Positions 12,506-26,600 of a stretch of 64,000 nt of DNA are shown piece by piece; position 1 is the stretch's first letter; the number at the start of each line of letters is the position of its first letter. The translations under genes were made by a program, and so were the position numbers. The notes beneath the pieces are model-generated. The model worked only from the letters and a program-made list of their open reading frames with translations. It had not been told where the DNA came from and ran no database searches. This stretch comes from Cucumis sativus (taxonomy: Eukaryota > Streptophyta > Magnoliopsida > Cucurbitales > Cucurbitaceae): the NCBI RefSeq assembly GCF_000004075.3, contig NC_026660.2:4216001-4280000 (forward strand), given 5' to 3'.

Positions 12506-14523
12506 CACTAACAAACCGAAGTTCTCTCGATGCTAAAATCTATCAACGTAGATTCCAAAATGCGTCGGCATAAGTTATTTAGACGTACATCCACATGTCG
12601 AAAAGAATGTCAACATAACTACGTTAGGGGATCCATTCCCAGCGCGCAAACAACTCAACGTCGGAAATTCCTTTCTCTCGAATGTTGCTATTGTCGATGG
12701 ACGAATGACATCGAACAACCTCGCACCTGACATCACATTCATCTACATTGGGCGTAGGTCACCATTGGCGTCCTTTAAAGACGTCGGGAGAAGCCTTCTT
12801 CGGACGTTGCATCAGGAAAACATTTCCCCGACATGTTGAACAACATGTCTAGGGACGAGCATCATTCCTAACACTGCGTGCGTCGGGAGATATTTTTAAT
12901 ATATTATTTTTTCCAATTTATTGAATTGTTATTTTTTCAATCGTTCACTAGTATTCTTTTTTGTTCCAATTCGATTTAAATTGAATAAAATTGTAAAAAA
13001 AAAAAAAAGAGCAACAAATCATTAAATAATTGTATATTATAAATTAAACGTTACATCGTCATGTGGTAAAGAAATTACATAGAAAATAAAAAAGTACATT
13101 GATCTCCTAATGCCGCGGACGCCATATTCCTACAAGTCTACACCTAAAATGACACAAAAATAAATTTAGATATATATATCACCAAATGCAAATTAAACAA
13201 CTTAAAAGTTGAAAAATACTTATTGCAAGTGCTCACGGTCTCCTCTGTGCCCGACTCATTTCTTCAATTATCTTCTTCATTTGTTTCATCTATCGAATAT
13301 TTTCTTCCATTTAATTTGTTAGGCAGGCAACTCTGACGTTCTTTTATGCTCTACAATCATACATTTAACTTTTTCAATTCAAAACTAAGTTTGCACTAAG
13401 AGGTTATTGTAGGAATCTCAACCACAAATTATTTCAATCTTTGCAAGTTATCTAATAGCTCTAACAAACAAAACTACTAAGAAATAAACAACTAAATTTG
13501 AACTAAAGGCTACTACATCTGCAGCCAAAATAAATCTCAACTACAAGTTACACAAATTTTAAAATAGACCATTACAACCCGTCAAATTTTCAATTCTAAC
13601 TCCCCCTAAATTTTCAATACAACCCGTGCAAATTCAAATTCAATCACAATCTCAAATTCCATCTAAAATTAATTCTTAAATCCTAAAAACAATTTGAAAT
13701 CAATATTCAATATTAAAACATAAAACTAGGTAAAAAAAACTAAATCCTAAAATTAATTCTAAATCCTAAATCTAAATATAAACCAAAACAAAAACTATAC
13801 CATAACTAACTTAAAGTTAAACCGAAACTTATAGAAATTAGGAGCGACATTAGCAGACAACGACGACGAGCACGATGGACTTCTCTTCTCTTCTTCACTG
13901 TCTCTCTCGCAATCTTTCTTTTCTTTTTGCTTTTGGTCCTATGATTTACATAACTGAAAGGGTGATTTTACAGGGGCACTTCCGATGCATAACAGGAAAA
14001 TTCTATATTTTAAATGTCATTAGTAATGTGTCATAAATAAAACTCATATTACCGATGCACTATTAATGGTGTCGGGACTACTTATTCACGTTCATGATGC
14101 CATGCAACAAGCATCTAGGGAAATGAGATATAATATGTAATTGTTTCCTTTCTACCAACGCTGTGAGTGATCACGTCGAGACTGGCTTCCATATTTTTGA
14201 CGTTCCCATGCATAGCGTCAGAAAGGTGAAACAAACAAATAATAATTTCATTGTTTTTGATGCCATAAGGACCACGTCGAAAATATTGAAGCCAATCTCA
14301 ACGTTTTTCAACACCGCGTCAGGGAAAATGAAACTATTATTTAATTGTTTCATCTTTCTCGACGTGTATGTGTTCAATGTTGGGGATGATCTAGTGTTCT
14401 CCAACGTTGTTAACAATACGTCGAGAACAAATCATGTGCCCGACGCACCCCTAATGTCGTCAATGGAGGCCTTATTTCCTCTACGATTCTTGTGCATCAA
14501 CAGAACCCTAATTTTATGTAGTG
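12506..14523. mobile_element. Non-autonomous CACTA (En/Spm, DTC) DNA transposon
   Basis: The left end begins CACTAACAAACC and the right end, reverse complemented, begins CACTACATAAAATTAG. Both ends then share a GTTCTnnnGATGC-like block. A 3-bp ATA target duplication flanks the element (12503-12505 and 14524-14526), as expected for CACTA transposition. Subterminal regions carry many degenerate copies of a CGTCGG(G)-type motif, for example near 12556, 12660, 12782 and 12890. They appear in the opposite orientation (CCCGACG) towards the right end, near 14438. Length is 2018 bp. No transposase is recognised; the open frames at 12530-12730 and 14163-14549 are by-products of the repeats. Confidence 0.82.
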
Positions 14524-14526
14524 ATA

Positions 14527-17500
14527 CTAACAAACTCAAACTCATTTGATATGGATCTGAAAGCTAAAGTCCTGTTTTATTAATTGATTCATTTTGAATA
14601 TTATGTTCTTTAAAATTAGGTCTATTTTTATTCGTCTTAACTTAAAGTATAATAGTTAATTTTTTTTATCTATTTTCAAAAAATAAGTAAATAAAAAAAT
14701 TGTAAAAATGGTAAAATGGACAAATTATTACATTTTATGGTAAAATCAATTGTAATGAGTTTTTGTCTTTAATAGTTTTCTATCGTACGAAAGACTTTGT
14801 AATTTTTTATTATCTTTTAAAAAACCTTGAATAAAAATAAATTTTTTAAAAAAATAATTTAATAAACAAACTATTTATCTTTTATAAAAAACAAATAAAA
14901 GACAAAAGAAAAATCATTACATTCTATTTTCGTAAATATTAGGTCAATTTTGTTGTTTGTGATAATTTTCTTTAAAAAATTATATGTTAAATAAGTATTT
15001 ATGGAATTTAATTTAAAAAATGAGTAACCACAAACCAAGTTGTTAGTGAACATAGTTTAAAGGAATAAACCAATAAATTTAAACGAAATTATTTTTAAAA
15101 AATTATGACGTATAAATATTTTGTTTATTATTATAAATCAGATAATTTAAGACGTATTTATGTTTGGAAGAAAATGATGAAAGAAAGTAACAAATACTTT
15201 ATTGAAAGACTTGACAAACGCATGCTACACGTGTACCACAAGTTGCCGTTACCACGTGATTCAGTTTTAGAGGTCCACGTAATGCATAATTCAACCAGAC
15301 ATCTAAAATAATAATAACAACATTAAATAATCTAAAACTATAAAAAGTAAGTTACATTTTTTTAGGAATGCATATGGATTTGGTTTCTATCTTTTAAAAA
15401 TATAACTTTTATTATTTTTATAATTTAGAAAATATATTCCCTTCTATTTTATTATCATTATTTTTTTAATTTTATAAATACATTTGTAAGAAACTTTAAA
15501 ATAATATTATTTTTAAAAATTATTGTTCTAATTTTAAATTTCATAATAACAAGTATAAATTGTTTGAATTATCTTTTTAAATAAATACTCCTAAAGTAAG
15601 AATTTACGTAACCAAAAGGGTTTATTAACTTGAGGACATTTTATGATGGTTAAAAATTTATTAGTAAGCGTGAGTCACCCGTTTGCGTTGATTACCTGTT
15701 TAAAAAAAAGAAAAATGTACATTTTTAAATTCGACACTCAAATAAAAACATATTTTTTTCACTCTTCTTGTATTTTTTTGTTTTGTAAATTCTCTTTTTT
15801 TTTTCATTTAATACATATTAATATTGGGATATTATGAGAAGAAAATAAATTATATACTTATATACACACATGTATGTGTTAGTAAGTTAATTTTAAAATG
15901 GTGCATACCACTCAAATTATGTGTACCATTCCACGTAATAACACATAATACATATTCTTTTATCTTTGTTTGACCCAGATTGAGGGTATATTTTGTTCTA
16001 CAATCAAAATTAAAACAGTTGTGTAGTGATGCATTTTCACAAAAAGTTTAGCAAAATTTTAGATTATATCGATAGAAAATACAATAAACTTCTAACCGTC
16101 TATTACAATGTTAGAAAAATAATTTAAAGTTATCTTTTCGTCTATTTTTCTTAAAGTCACGAGAAAGAAAACAATATTTTATATTTTTTCTCGTAATTTA
16201 ATTTTTAATTTCTGCACACCATTTCATATAAACTATAGACCATCTAACAAAATAAATACAACATAAATCATTTTATTTTTCTTTCATCCAAACCTCATTT
16301 TCAAAACGTTGGAAATGTGTTCTTATAAATACTAAAGCTTCATGAATGAAATTAATGTTAAAGGTTTTTCAAAAAGCAAACATTGACCAAATAAAGCTTT
16401 TTAAGGAAAAACTCAACCACGTATTTCCGTATATAAATAAAGGTAACAATAATGTTATCTCCAAATTAATTTTTTTTTTATCAATTTTAGTGGATTATGG
16501 TACGAATAAACCATTCAAAATAAACTAAAAAATTTTATGTTCAAAATCTCATATAGAAAATACCAATAGCATAGCATTACATATATAGATACTAAAAGAG
16601 TGTGAATGCTCGACATTTTATTAATATTGATGTAGAAAACAAATATAGAAAACATGTACCCAGAAAACGAAAAAGACAAAAAAAAAAATCTAAATTTGTC
16701 AAAAATACACCATTTACCATAACAAATAGAACTATTGCTTTTTATTGTTATTTGTTTTCTAACCCAATATCATGTTGTCTAATATGATATCATAGTCATA
16801 AAAAGCAAGTGGGTCTTGAAAAAAAAATGTAGGTCACAATTCGAGAATGGTAAACCCAAATGTTGTCTTGAAAGAGTACGTCTGTGACAAAAAAGATTTC
16901 ACAATGGAAAAATAACAAAAAGATTTCACAATGGAAAAATAACAAATCTTTCAATTTTAAGAAGATGGATAAATTACTTATCTCATGGTTTCGAGATAAA
17001 ATTATATGTTATCTAATAATTTTAGGTCATGAGTATCATATGTGTCTTTCAACTAGTTGATATAAATGGAACTATGTTGAGATGCTTCTATAAAATCCTA
17101 TTTAGCATTTCAAATTGGTGTAGCTACATACCTACGATATATTGTAGATAAATAAAAAAAATCACGATATAAGATATGTTTTGAAAGAACAATCACATCG
17201 TTTGTTTCATTATAACTATTTATTTAATAATGGTTACAATTTTTCTAACAAAATGGTTTGCTTATCCTTATAGTCGATAACAAAAAAAAAAAAAAAAATA
17301 GTTAGATACATCTAAATACGTATATGCTAATATATCTTACTAAATTATCCAATCATAGTTTGTCACATGACAAATTACTCTTACGACTTTTTTTTTTTGT
17401 GCGACAAGAGTATGATGCATACATTTGAAAAGTTATCAACTTATTGCTTAATAAAACAAAATACAACAATCTTATAGTATAAATATATTTGAACTAATTA

Positions 17501-18240
17501 TTACATTACTTTGTCATTATAGGGTTGTTTGGAGAGTTGTAATGTAATTATGGTTACTAAGAATTAGATAAGTGTAAAAAAATGTGATTAATTAAAGATG
17601 AAAAGGAAAACAAGATCGTAAAGAGTGAAAATGGTGGAAAAGAGAGTTAGATTAGAAACGGTCAAAACACAATAAATTTTATATTACAAATCGAACTCAA
17701 AATGTTTAATAATCCAAGCACGAATTTTAAATTATGTTATAATACAAATTTATCTCACCAAACGTCCCTTAGCATTTTGTTTGGAACCTTACTATTACGT
17801 CTTCTAATTGCCCCTGGGATTAAAGAGGTGTGAACTTCATGTTTGGCCCTAGTATTATGATAATACTTGTTCTCCCTCTTCCTTCTCCTCTTCCTCACAC
17901 CCCCTCTCTTACTAACCTCCAAATATTTACAAGTAAAAGTAGAAGTCCAAACCATAGCGAAAAGTCTTAATAACAACTATACAAAAGGAAGCAACGTCGA
18001 CAAAAACTAAAACTAAGATAATAATCTCCCCCAGGTACAAAGGATTGTAACTCTTACATTAATATAATACTAATACTGATGGGTTCAAACATCTCATAAG
18101 CGGCTTCAAGTCAAACAACCTAAGATGGGTATTCTATTTTCCCAATAAAAATAAAAATAAAAATTTGAAGTGGGTAACTAAAATAAAAAATGCAGTGGAC
18201 CAGTGATTTGAAAAAGAGAAAAAGAAAAAGTAAATTTAAC
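14527..18240. other. AT-rich intergenic spacer
   Basis: No exon-like stretch or RNA gene is seen. It contains homopolymer A/T tracts, a 27-bp tandem duplication (16890-16943) and isolated ACGT-core motifs near 15230 and 15250. It lies between the CACTA element and a GC-richer island. Confidence 0.5.
16890..16943. repeat. 27-bp perfect tandem duplication
   Basis: Two copies of a 27-bp unit containing GATTTCACAATGG, 16890-16916 and 16917-16943. Intergenic. Confidence 0.85.
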
Positions 18241-18299
18241 TTTAATTTAGGGGACAAAAAATAGAAAAGAAAGAAGGAAAAGAGTATTGACAAATTGAC

Positions 18300-18660
18300 A
18301 ACCTAATGGTGTTTTTGATCAGTTGGGCACTTGGCAGTTCAGTGGAAGGGAAACGATGCCCTGTATTATATTCGTGCGCTTTTACTTGTGTGTATCTTGG
18401 ACCGTCCAAAACCTTTTTCAGTTTTATGGAGAGCGACAATTGATGGGTCACCCTCTCACACATCGAACCCTGCCTCAACGTGGTCGATTTTTCTGCTCAC
18501 ACGTACCTTCCTTTCTTTATTCGCTATCTTTTTCGGACCCAACGACGGTGAGTCACCAATCCTGTCCTCTCACACCCATGGAACATAATCATTTGCTTTC
18601 CCTCTTCAATGCTCTCCTCGGACACGCCCACTCCATTTCCAAATAATATTCGCAACTAAC
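18300..18660. other. Orphan GC-richer island, function unknown
   Basis: A 360-bp block clearly richer in G+C than its AT-rich flanks, with plus-strand open frames (18323-18646, 18331-18588) that match no family I recognise. Possibilities are a relict exon, a conserved regulatory block or a non-coding transcript. Confidence 0.3.
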
Positions 18661-21600
18661 CTTCATCAATTCCATTTATGTACATATCCCCTAATATCTT
18701 ACTCATTCATTTCATAAATCATCTTACATAACTTAATCTTGTTTGTTTACTCTGAAATTTCATCTCTCTAATGCATCTAAACTCTAGAATCAATAATTTT
18801 ATAATATATTTAAGTGAATGCTGAAGAGAAGCTCTACAAAATTTTAAATTATTTTATTTACAAGTCACAAGAGAGGTTATACTTGTATCATAAGCAACTT
18901 TATTTTATACTCATTGTTAACATTTACTTTTGAAAATTTTTAATTGATGGATCATATCAGATACGAAGTTCTTTTTATTTTGTTTGAAATTTATTGAGCA
19001 CCTAACACTATAGGAAATTAAACACTTAAACTTAAATATCAATACACCAAATTTGTAATTTTAACTTGGGTGAATTCTATAATTAAGGATAAAATAGTCC
19101 AAAGAGTGTAAAAAAAGACTGGAGTAATAGTCTTGGTCGGACTCGATTGGTCGAGATTGAGCCTTTTATGTTAACTTGAGGGTCAAAGGCCCAACACAAC
19201 TTATGCTAATGGATGAAATTTAATGTTCCTAATAAGGATATTAAGTTTGGTCAACCTTGATTGAAAGATGATTCACATACAATTTATCAAATGTAAACCC
19301 TAATAAGATAAGGAATGAAATATAGTGGATAAAAGAGGCTTGAGAAAAGTGATTAATGGGACTTTGAGCAAAAATAGCTCGACTGACCTTGGCCTCGACT
19401 GGAGATGAGGTCGAGCTAATCTTTTTTTATTTAACACGATCAAAAGCGCACTATGACTTATTTGGATGATCGTATATGGATCAAATGTCAAACCAACCTC
19501 TTCAGTCTTGACCGAGGATGAGCTAGGATGGGGTCAAGGTTGATCTTCTCCATTTAGGTAGCTGGTTAAAAAACTTCTTAAACTGTATGTGAGTGAGAAC
19601 AAAACCTCTTAAAAAGACACATGTTGGTTTTGTGAGAACAACCTTCACTTTTTAGGGGCCGTTTGGGACAAAGGTTATGTAAGATCATGATCACAACTTA
19701 TTGCTAAAGTAAATACTCATTAAAAAATCTCCAATTAGCTACCATGGACACTATTTCAAAATTTATCAATTTATTATAGTATTTACTATTTACTACAATT
19801 TTCACTATTTGACATTCATCAATTTTAAATTCTTTGTTACAACGTGTACTATATATTTCTCAAATTATAATAGTTTACATCTCAAACACGTATACTATTA
19901 TAATATGAACTAAAATAATTTACACATAAAACACAAACTATTATAACTTAATTAACTTGGGCTATAGTAACTCACTCATTCCCTTAAACACCCTCTTAAA
20001 AAGCCGTTCAAGATAAGCAAAGTGGATGTTAACATTTTTAGGTCGTAGATGATGGAACATCAGTTGCCAAATCTGAATATAAATTATGGTCAGGGGACGT
20101 TACACCCTATATTGAATTCTTACACCATTGTGATTACTTATTCTCTATTTTATAATTTTCTTTATTGACTTACGCATCAAACCATTTATTCTTTGTTTTG
20201 TAAGTCTCTTTTTTTTCAGAGTACAAATTCAACTGTTGTTGTTATACGAGGGATATGTGTGTGCATGTTTTCTTTTTCTTCTTTTTTCTTTTTTTTTTTT
20301 TTGCCAAAATTTGACATCAACAACTTTTATTGTGATTTTTTAAAAATTTTATAAAAGGGAAGATACTAAGACAATATACTGTATGCTTTATTTTATATCA
20401 AATCTGAAGGAGCGACACAATTGTTATCATTTGATATTTTTAACTTTTTAGAAATAGTTTTATTTGAAGAGACGTTAAAAATGGTCATCCTAACATATGT
20501 TTGTCCAAAGTTGGAAAAGAAAAACACACAAAATTAAAACCTACTTTTTAATTGAACTTTAATTTCATGTGATATTTATTTCAATTAAATGTTGAATATG
20601 AAAGGACTAAGTACAAGATAAACACTAATTATATAAGCTTTTTATTTCAAGGTAATTTCCTATTCCGAGCTAGAGTAAATTGAGTATAACATATCATGAT
20701 TTAACATAATGATTACAAATATATTTGTATGGTCACATTATTTTGCTTCTTTAGTATAATTCTAAACATAAATATAAAACACAACAACATGCTAATTAGA
20801 TTGATTGATATATTTTAATTTTAAACGAACAATCTAATCTATTGTCATAAAATTTTGTCTAGTCTTTCTATTTAAACTGTTTGAACCATTTAAATCAAAT
20901 GTAAGAGATGAATGAACCATTTAAATCAAATGTAAGAAATAATATTTCATTAATTGCGTCCTTTAGCCCTCATGTTATTGAATAGACAAACAGATAAAAT
21001 GGTAAACTTCAACATTTTTCAATTATAATATATGTGTTTATTATATAGTTTTATGGAGAAAGACAAAGAAAGTGGAAGTTACAATCAAAATCAATCATGT
21101 CCAATATATATATATAGATAGATAGCTATTATTGATTAAATAAAAAGAATTGAGAAGGTTGTTCGGTGGCCGACTAGCCGACCAACGACCACTTGATTAC
21201 ATCGGCAAACCAATCATATTGTTAATTTTGTATCCTACTTTTGAGTCAATCCATTTATACAACAAAAATTTCTTTTAAATTCTCACTTGTTAAAGAGTTT
21301 AAACTTTCAACCATCGTTTTTAAAAACAAGTTATTTTGAAGAAAAAAAATAGAGTTTTTGGAATTTATTCAAAACTATTTTTAGGTGTATTTTAAATAAG
21401 TTTTTTTTTAAAAAAAGAGTTTATTAAAAATAATTAAAATCAATCCAAACGAATCCTTAAATCACAAACGAGCACCTTCGATTCTTCGATTACACTGTGT
21501 TATTTAATTATCAAATTCAAAGTAAACTTCATATTACATAGGTATGATTTTAATGCTAATATTATTTGATAATTTGGTAGTATGAATTTCATTTTACTAC

Positions 21601-22690
21601 ATAGAGTGAGATGTGCATGTTTGGCAACTCAATATAATTTTAGAAATAGACAAAGTTTAGATATCTATCCATGAGTTTTAGTAATACATGTGCATTTGGT
21701 TCAATTTTTTTTTATCTTAAATAATAGACTATGAACAATAAGTTTAAAATTATCTCGTCTATACTATAAATCAGAATGAACAAATTTGAATTAATGATTT
21801 AGTTTATATTTTAAATATAATATAAATTAAAGCAGTGATCCACTTAAAATAAATATGAATTAAATTAACTTTATTATTTATCTTGAATTAAATTAGTAAT
21901 ATACACCAAAGCTCTAGTGAATTAAAATAATTAGAAAAATAAGTTAAAACAGAAAAAATTGCAACTTTAATCTTTTATCATTGGTTTAGAAAATTAAAAT
22001 TTAGTCCATCTAATTTATTTTTTAAAAAATCAAATTTTGATGTAACAGATATAGATTGAAGGCTCTCTTTCTAAGACTAAATATCAAATTCATAAATAGC
22101 ATGACAAATACATAAATAGTTGAAAATGAGGATTTTATTCAACTATAATCGACAAAATCCTAATTATTTCCTATAAAAAACTAAACCCTAATTATTAACC
22201 ACTTGACTCTAAGTGCTAAATTATCACCGATCACAAAATTTACCAATCTAGCTTTCTAAAAAAATATCGAAAATAAATTAAAAATTCTTTCAAAATTTAG
22301 AAGATTTAAAATTTATGGATTTTAGATTTGTATAATTAATTGGTAAAATCGACATGACTCTGGTGCTAAATCGTCAAAGTCGATTGCTCTCCAATGTTAA
22401 CACAACTCTCAAATGGCAACTTGATTATACATTAGTTGGAGAACGAATTGAAACGGGTAAAAATTGCTAGAAAAGAGAATCTATATATATATATATATAT
22501 ATTTTTTTTTTTTTTGAAATCGGAGAGTTGTTTTGAATTTTAAAATAACAACAAAAATTAGTTAGGTAAATAATTAAGCCAAGTTAGTTAAGGAAAATTG
22601 GAAATTTAGCCTTTGAGGTTTACATAATCACTTATTTTACTGTTAAAAGAAAAAAAAATAGAACCCAGAAACTAAGGGGAAAAAAAGAGA
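18661..22690. other. AT-rich spacer with a transposon-like patch
   Basis: Mostly AT-rich. A patch at about 19110-19570 has repeated GGTCGAG/CTCGAC-like words and no open frame of note, which resembles a decayed LTR or other transposon. A 31-bp direct repeat lies at 20883-20939. No gene is recognised. Confidence 0.4.
20883..20939. repeat. 31-bp tandem duplication
   Basis: A unit starting GAACCATTTAAATC occurs at 20883 and again at 20914; the second copy is nearly complete. Intergenic. Confidence 0.8.
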
Positions 22691-22719
22691 GTTTAGAATG
22701 AACGAATGAGAAAGGAACA

Positions 22720-23215
22720 AATAAGGATGGTGGGGTCCCAGTTGGCAGCATAGGTTAGGTTGAGAACATGCATGTTGGTGTTATGACATATGCATACATT
22801 ACATTACATACATAGTACACATGAGGGGGGGCCATTCCATTAGTACAGAATGTGGGACCCAGGTGGATCCAGCCGTCAGTAATGAAAATCGAGATCTGAG
22901 ATAAATTCCTCGCATCGCAAAGGGCCACGTCAGAAGGGGAAGTGCAAGGCCAAAGTTGAAAGATCTACATATATCCTAAGCTGCCCTCCAATTGGCTCTT
23001 TCTCTGTGGGACCCCACCAATACCAAAAATATCTTCGAGATACTTTGTGCAAGTGGCCAGGACGCTAGATATTTTGTGGCTCTCACCGTAAATATTGTTG
23101 CCCATGAATCTGCCACGTGTCATGCGTACTGCGGAGTATCCTCTACGCGTTCCCCGCCGCCCACTGCTCCGTCCCTTTCATCTCCCTCTCCCTCTCCCTC
23201 TCCCCCAAAATAATA
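22720..23215 (+). promoter_or_regulatory. Distal cis-regulatory module upstream of GIGANTEA (evening elements, G-box, TCP sites)
   Basis: A GC-richer island in an AT-rich spacer. It carries two exact evening elements, AAAATATCT at 23026-23034 and its reverse complement AGATATTTT at 23067-23075. It also has a G-box/ABRE core CACGTG at 23114-23119, an ABRE-like CACGTCA at 22926-22932, and two class I TCP-type sites (GGTCCCAC on the minus strand, near 22852 and 23008). It ends in a CTCCCT pyrimidine patch (about 23180-23207). Conserved Arabidopsis GI promoter modules combine evening elements with ABRE-like motifs, so I infer this controls GI about 3.6 kb downstream. The pyrimidine patch also allows a separate transcript starting near 23210. 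Confidence 0.55.
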
Positions 23216-26200
23216 ACAGTAATAATATAAACCTAAAACTTTTGAAACCCAATGCCCTTATTCATCAGCATTTTATAATATGATATATATATATATAATT
23301 CTAAACCTATGATACTCAAATTCTTATTTAATTTAAATCTGTGCAACTATTATTATTCACCTTTGTCCCTCAATCTTAGTAATACTTTTGTTGATTCCAT
23401 TGCACACTGTTCGAAGTCTGACCTACAACATTGCTTATAGTGGTCAACTTTTTCTCTGTGTTCCTTTGTATAAGCTTGTTGTGGTTCATTAATAATTCCA
23501 GGTATTGAGTCTTTTTTTTAAAGTGTTATTTACATTTCTAAATAATTATTTACATCAAAACTATTACAAATTTAGTCCTTCTATACTCCTTCAACTTTGT
23601 TGTTTACATAATTGAAGAGATACTTTTTTTTTTTTGACAATATGATATTTTGAGATAACTAAAAGAAGTAAAATAGTTATATATATAATATACACACATA
23701 CATGTATATTATAGAAACTATGTATTATTTTGTACTATGGGAATTAGGTATATATTGTTAACCAATTACGTACTGTTAATCTATGTTCTACTTTGTTATG
23801 AAAATAGGCATGTTTTTTAATGATACAAATAGAGGAAAGATGTTTAAAACACAAACTTCTTGATCTTTAGTACATACAAATGAGTTACGTTGACACAAAA
23901 ATATGAGTTTATTAGATGGAGAGCTATTATTGGAATCTGTGGACATTTAGATCCTATATTTTCATTAACTCAAAAGCTCTATACCTATTAAATAACAAAA
24001 TCAACTTTTTTTTCTCTTTATTTCTTTTCAATGTTCTTTTAGCACGGCATTTGGAAACAAAATAAAATTAAAGATATATACATCATTATCAGTCATATTT
24101 CAATGAAACTAATTAGCTTAAATATTCAAGTAGTTGTTTTTCTTAAGTTGATGCATAAGTTTGGGTTGTTTGACGAGTATATGATTGCCAAATATAAAAG
24201 CATATGAGGTATTTCGAAATTGTTCTAATTAATGAATGACAAGTTTTTATACTTCATATGCATAATATATATATATATATATACACGATGATAAAAATAA
24301 CTCGTCACATAGTATTTTAAAACTAATAATAATTGTAACATTTAATAAATTGTTTTTATTTAAAAAAAAAACATTCTCAAACTTTAAATAGAATTGAGGG
24401 AGAAATATAAAGATTAAAGCTAGTCGTTTTCTAAAACAATGTTTGAAGTTTCATATATAGAAATTGTTTCTTATAGTGACGTATAACCTAACTTTTATTT
24501 ACCCACATTTTAATTTTCAAAATTTAACTTGATTTTTGAAAACGTGATTAAGAAATTGACGTTTTGTTTTGATAAACTAAAAATAAGAAATAAAATTAGT
24601 AACCAACAAAATGAAGCATTATAAATTTTCAAAATATTTTGTTTTTTTTTTATAATATATATATATGTGTGTGTGTATATAATACATATGCATGCACAAA
24701 TTCATAAACTAAAATATATAGTCGTTATAAAGGTAAAAAGAAGTGGAGAAGCTTTATTTATTATCTCATGACATGCATTGAAACTTGAGTGCTTCCACTT
24801 TGGGGAGTGCAATGACCATCTTTCTCCACAAAAATGCATCTATTCCCCCACTAAACTACAATATTCAAATGTATTTTTTAAAAATTTATTATTATAAAGT
24901 TAAGTCAACTCTCTAAGCACTTTTGAAGATCATATAATATAACATATATGATGAACAAGTAGTGGTCATATGGTCAAATATATAATATGTTTTATACATG
25001 TTTAGTAGTTGAATTGGCATTTCGATTCATGTTGGGGACAAAATAAAGGAAATTTTCAATTTTATTTTATTCCTTTGCATCATCAATTTTTAATTTCATG
25101 TATTAAATTAAATATCATCAACTAGTTAGGTATTGCAATCTATCGTGAATTGTTATTTTACCTACTAATCTAAAATATATGTAAGATTCCTATTCATTTA
25201 AAATAAATGTAAATTTTTTAGGGTAGATTTCAAGAGTAATATCAAGTTTTGCACAAAGGGTAGTTCAATTGATTCGATAGCAAATCATTTAATAACATTT
25301 TAAAGAATAGTTTTGGTAGTTGGTATGTTATAAAATTTCATAATTAGGCTCGAACATTTAAATTTCGTCTAATTATAAAAATTATTTTTAAAAGTTTGAT
25401 CAAAAGTACTCCAAACAGCTTTTAATCATTCAGAACTATTATTAACTATACGAAACTTATATTTAAAAGTGCAAAATTAAAGATTGAATTAATTTTAAGT
25501 GATTAATGGTATGTTTAAAATATTTGTTCATTAATATGTTATTTATGCATTTTGACAACACTTTGAAATTGATATACTTTTTTTAAAAAAAAGTTTATAT
25601 AAAAGGTATATATGTATACTTGAGGACCATCGATAACCATCTCTGACCTCATCTCGTCTGATGATCTCATACTACCATCTACCACGATTGCCATCAAGCA
25701 ACCTAGCTCCAATCCCAACATTTTTCACCTACCTTCAGCATTCGCGCTACTGATCAACTTCCAACCTTTGTTGTCTACATTCAATCACATCTCCGACGAA
25801 CATTATTAGCCAACTCCAGTCACTATCGCAACTAATAAATTATTTAATAGTATTTTGAAATTAATAAAAAAAAAATTAGCATATAACGAATCAATCAAAC
25901 TTTTGTACAAAAAAAGTTTTTGAAAAAAAAAATTGTCAAACATGTGTGTTTTTATTTTAAAAAATTTATTTATATGTCTTATCAAGAGGTTGTTTAAATG
26001 AAAATTAATTTTTGAAAAACAACTTTACCTAAGTTATTTTAAATATACACTAAATGTAATTTTTTAAAAAAATGGTTTTAAACATGCATGTTTAAGAATG
26101 ATAAACCATTTGAAAATCACAAATTAACAAAATGATTTTTTAATTTTAAAATCACTCCAAAATACAAATTAAATATAAATACAGCTTACCTTGTTAAATT

Positions 26201-26600
26201 AAATTGAAACATCTCTTATCCATATGAGAGCTTAACATGCTTTGTTTCTTTTCTAACAAGATAAAATCGTTATAATAAAAAAATTCGAACCTTTTTTATC
26301 TCACTCATCAACTAAAAACAACAAACCCCTTCGTTATTTTTTCTCGTTTATCATTCAAGTAATTACAACCATAGTCAACATCACACATGAAGTACTTTTT
26401 TTAGTAGAATTATTGAGAATTTAAAGAGTTGATAAATTTTTGATAAAAACAAAGTCATATCAATTTCAGTTGAGTCACGCTTTCTAGTAGAGGAGTTTTA
26501 CATTATTTATTTATTATTAAAAAAATATTTTTAATAAAAAGTTGAAGATGAGAAGATTTAAATTTGAAAATACATGTGTCGTACAAATTTGTTTATTTAA
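23216..26600. other. AT-rich spacer upstream of GIGANTEA
   Basis: No exons are recognised. TA microsatellites occur near 23284, 24266 and 24655. Homopolymer A/T tracts are common. Confidence 0.5.

Noticed and set aside
14163..14549. 128-aa open frame with an antisense partner
   Set aside because: It lies inside the CACTA element's repeat array and even overruns its right end; no transposase or other domain is seen.
24776..24850. Possible microRNA-like stretch
   Set aside because: No extended hairpin could be paired by eye and no known mature plant miRNA sequence was recognised there.
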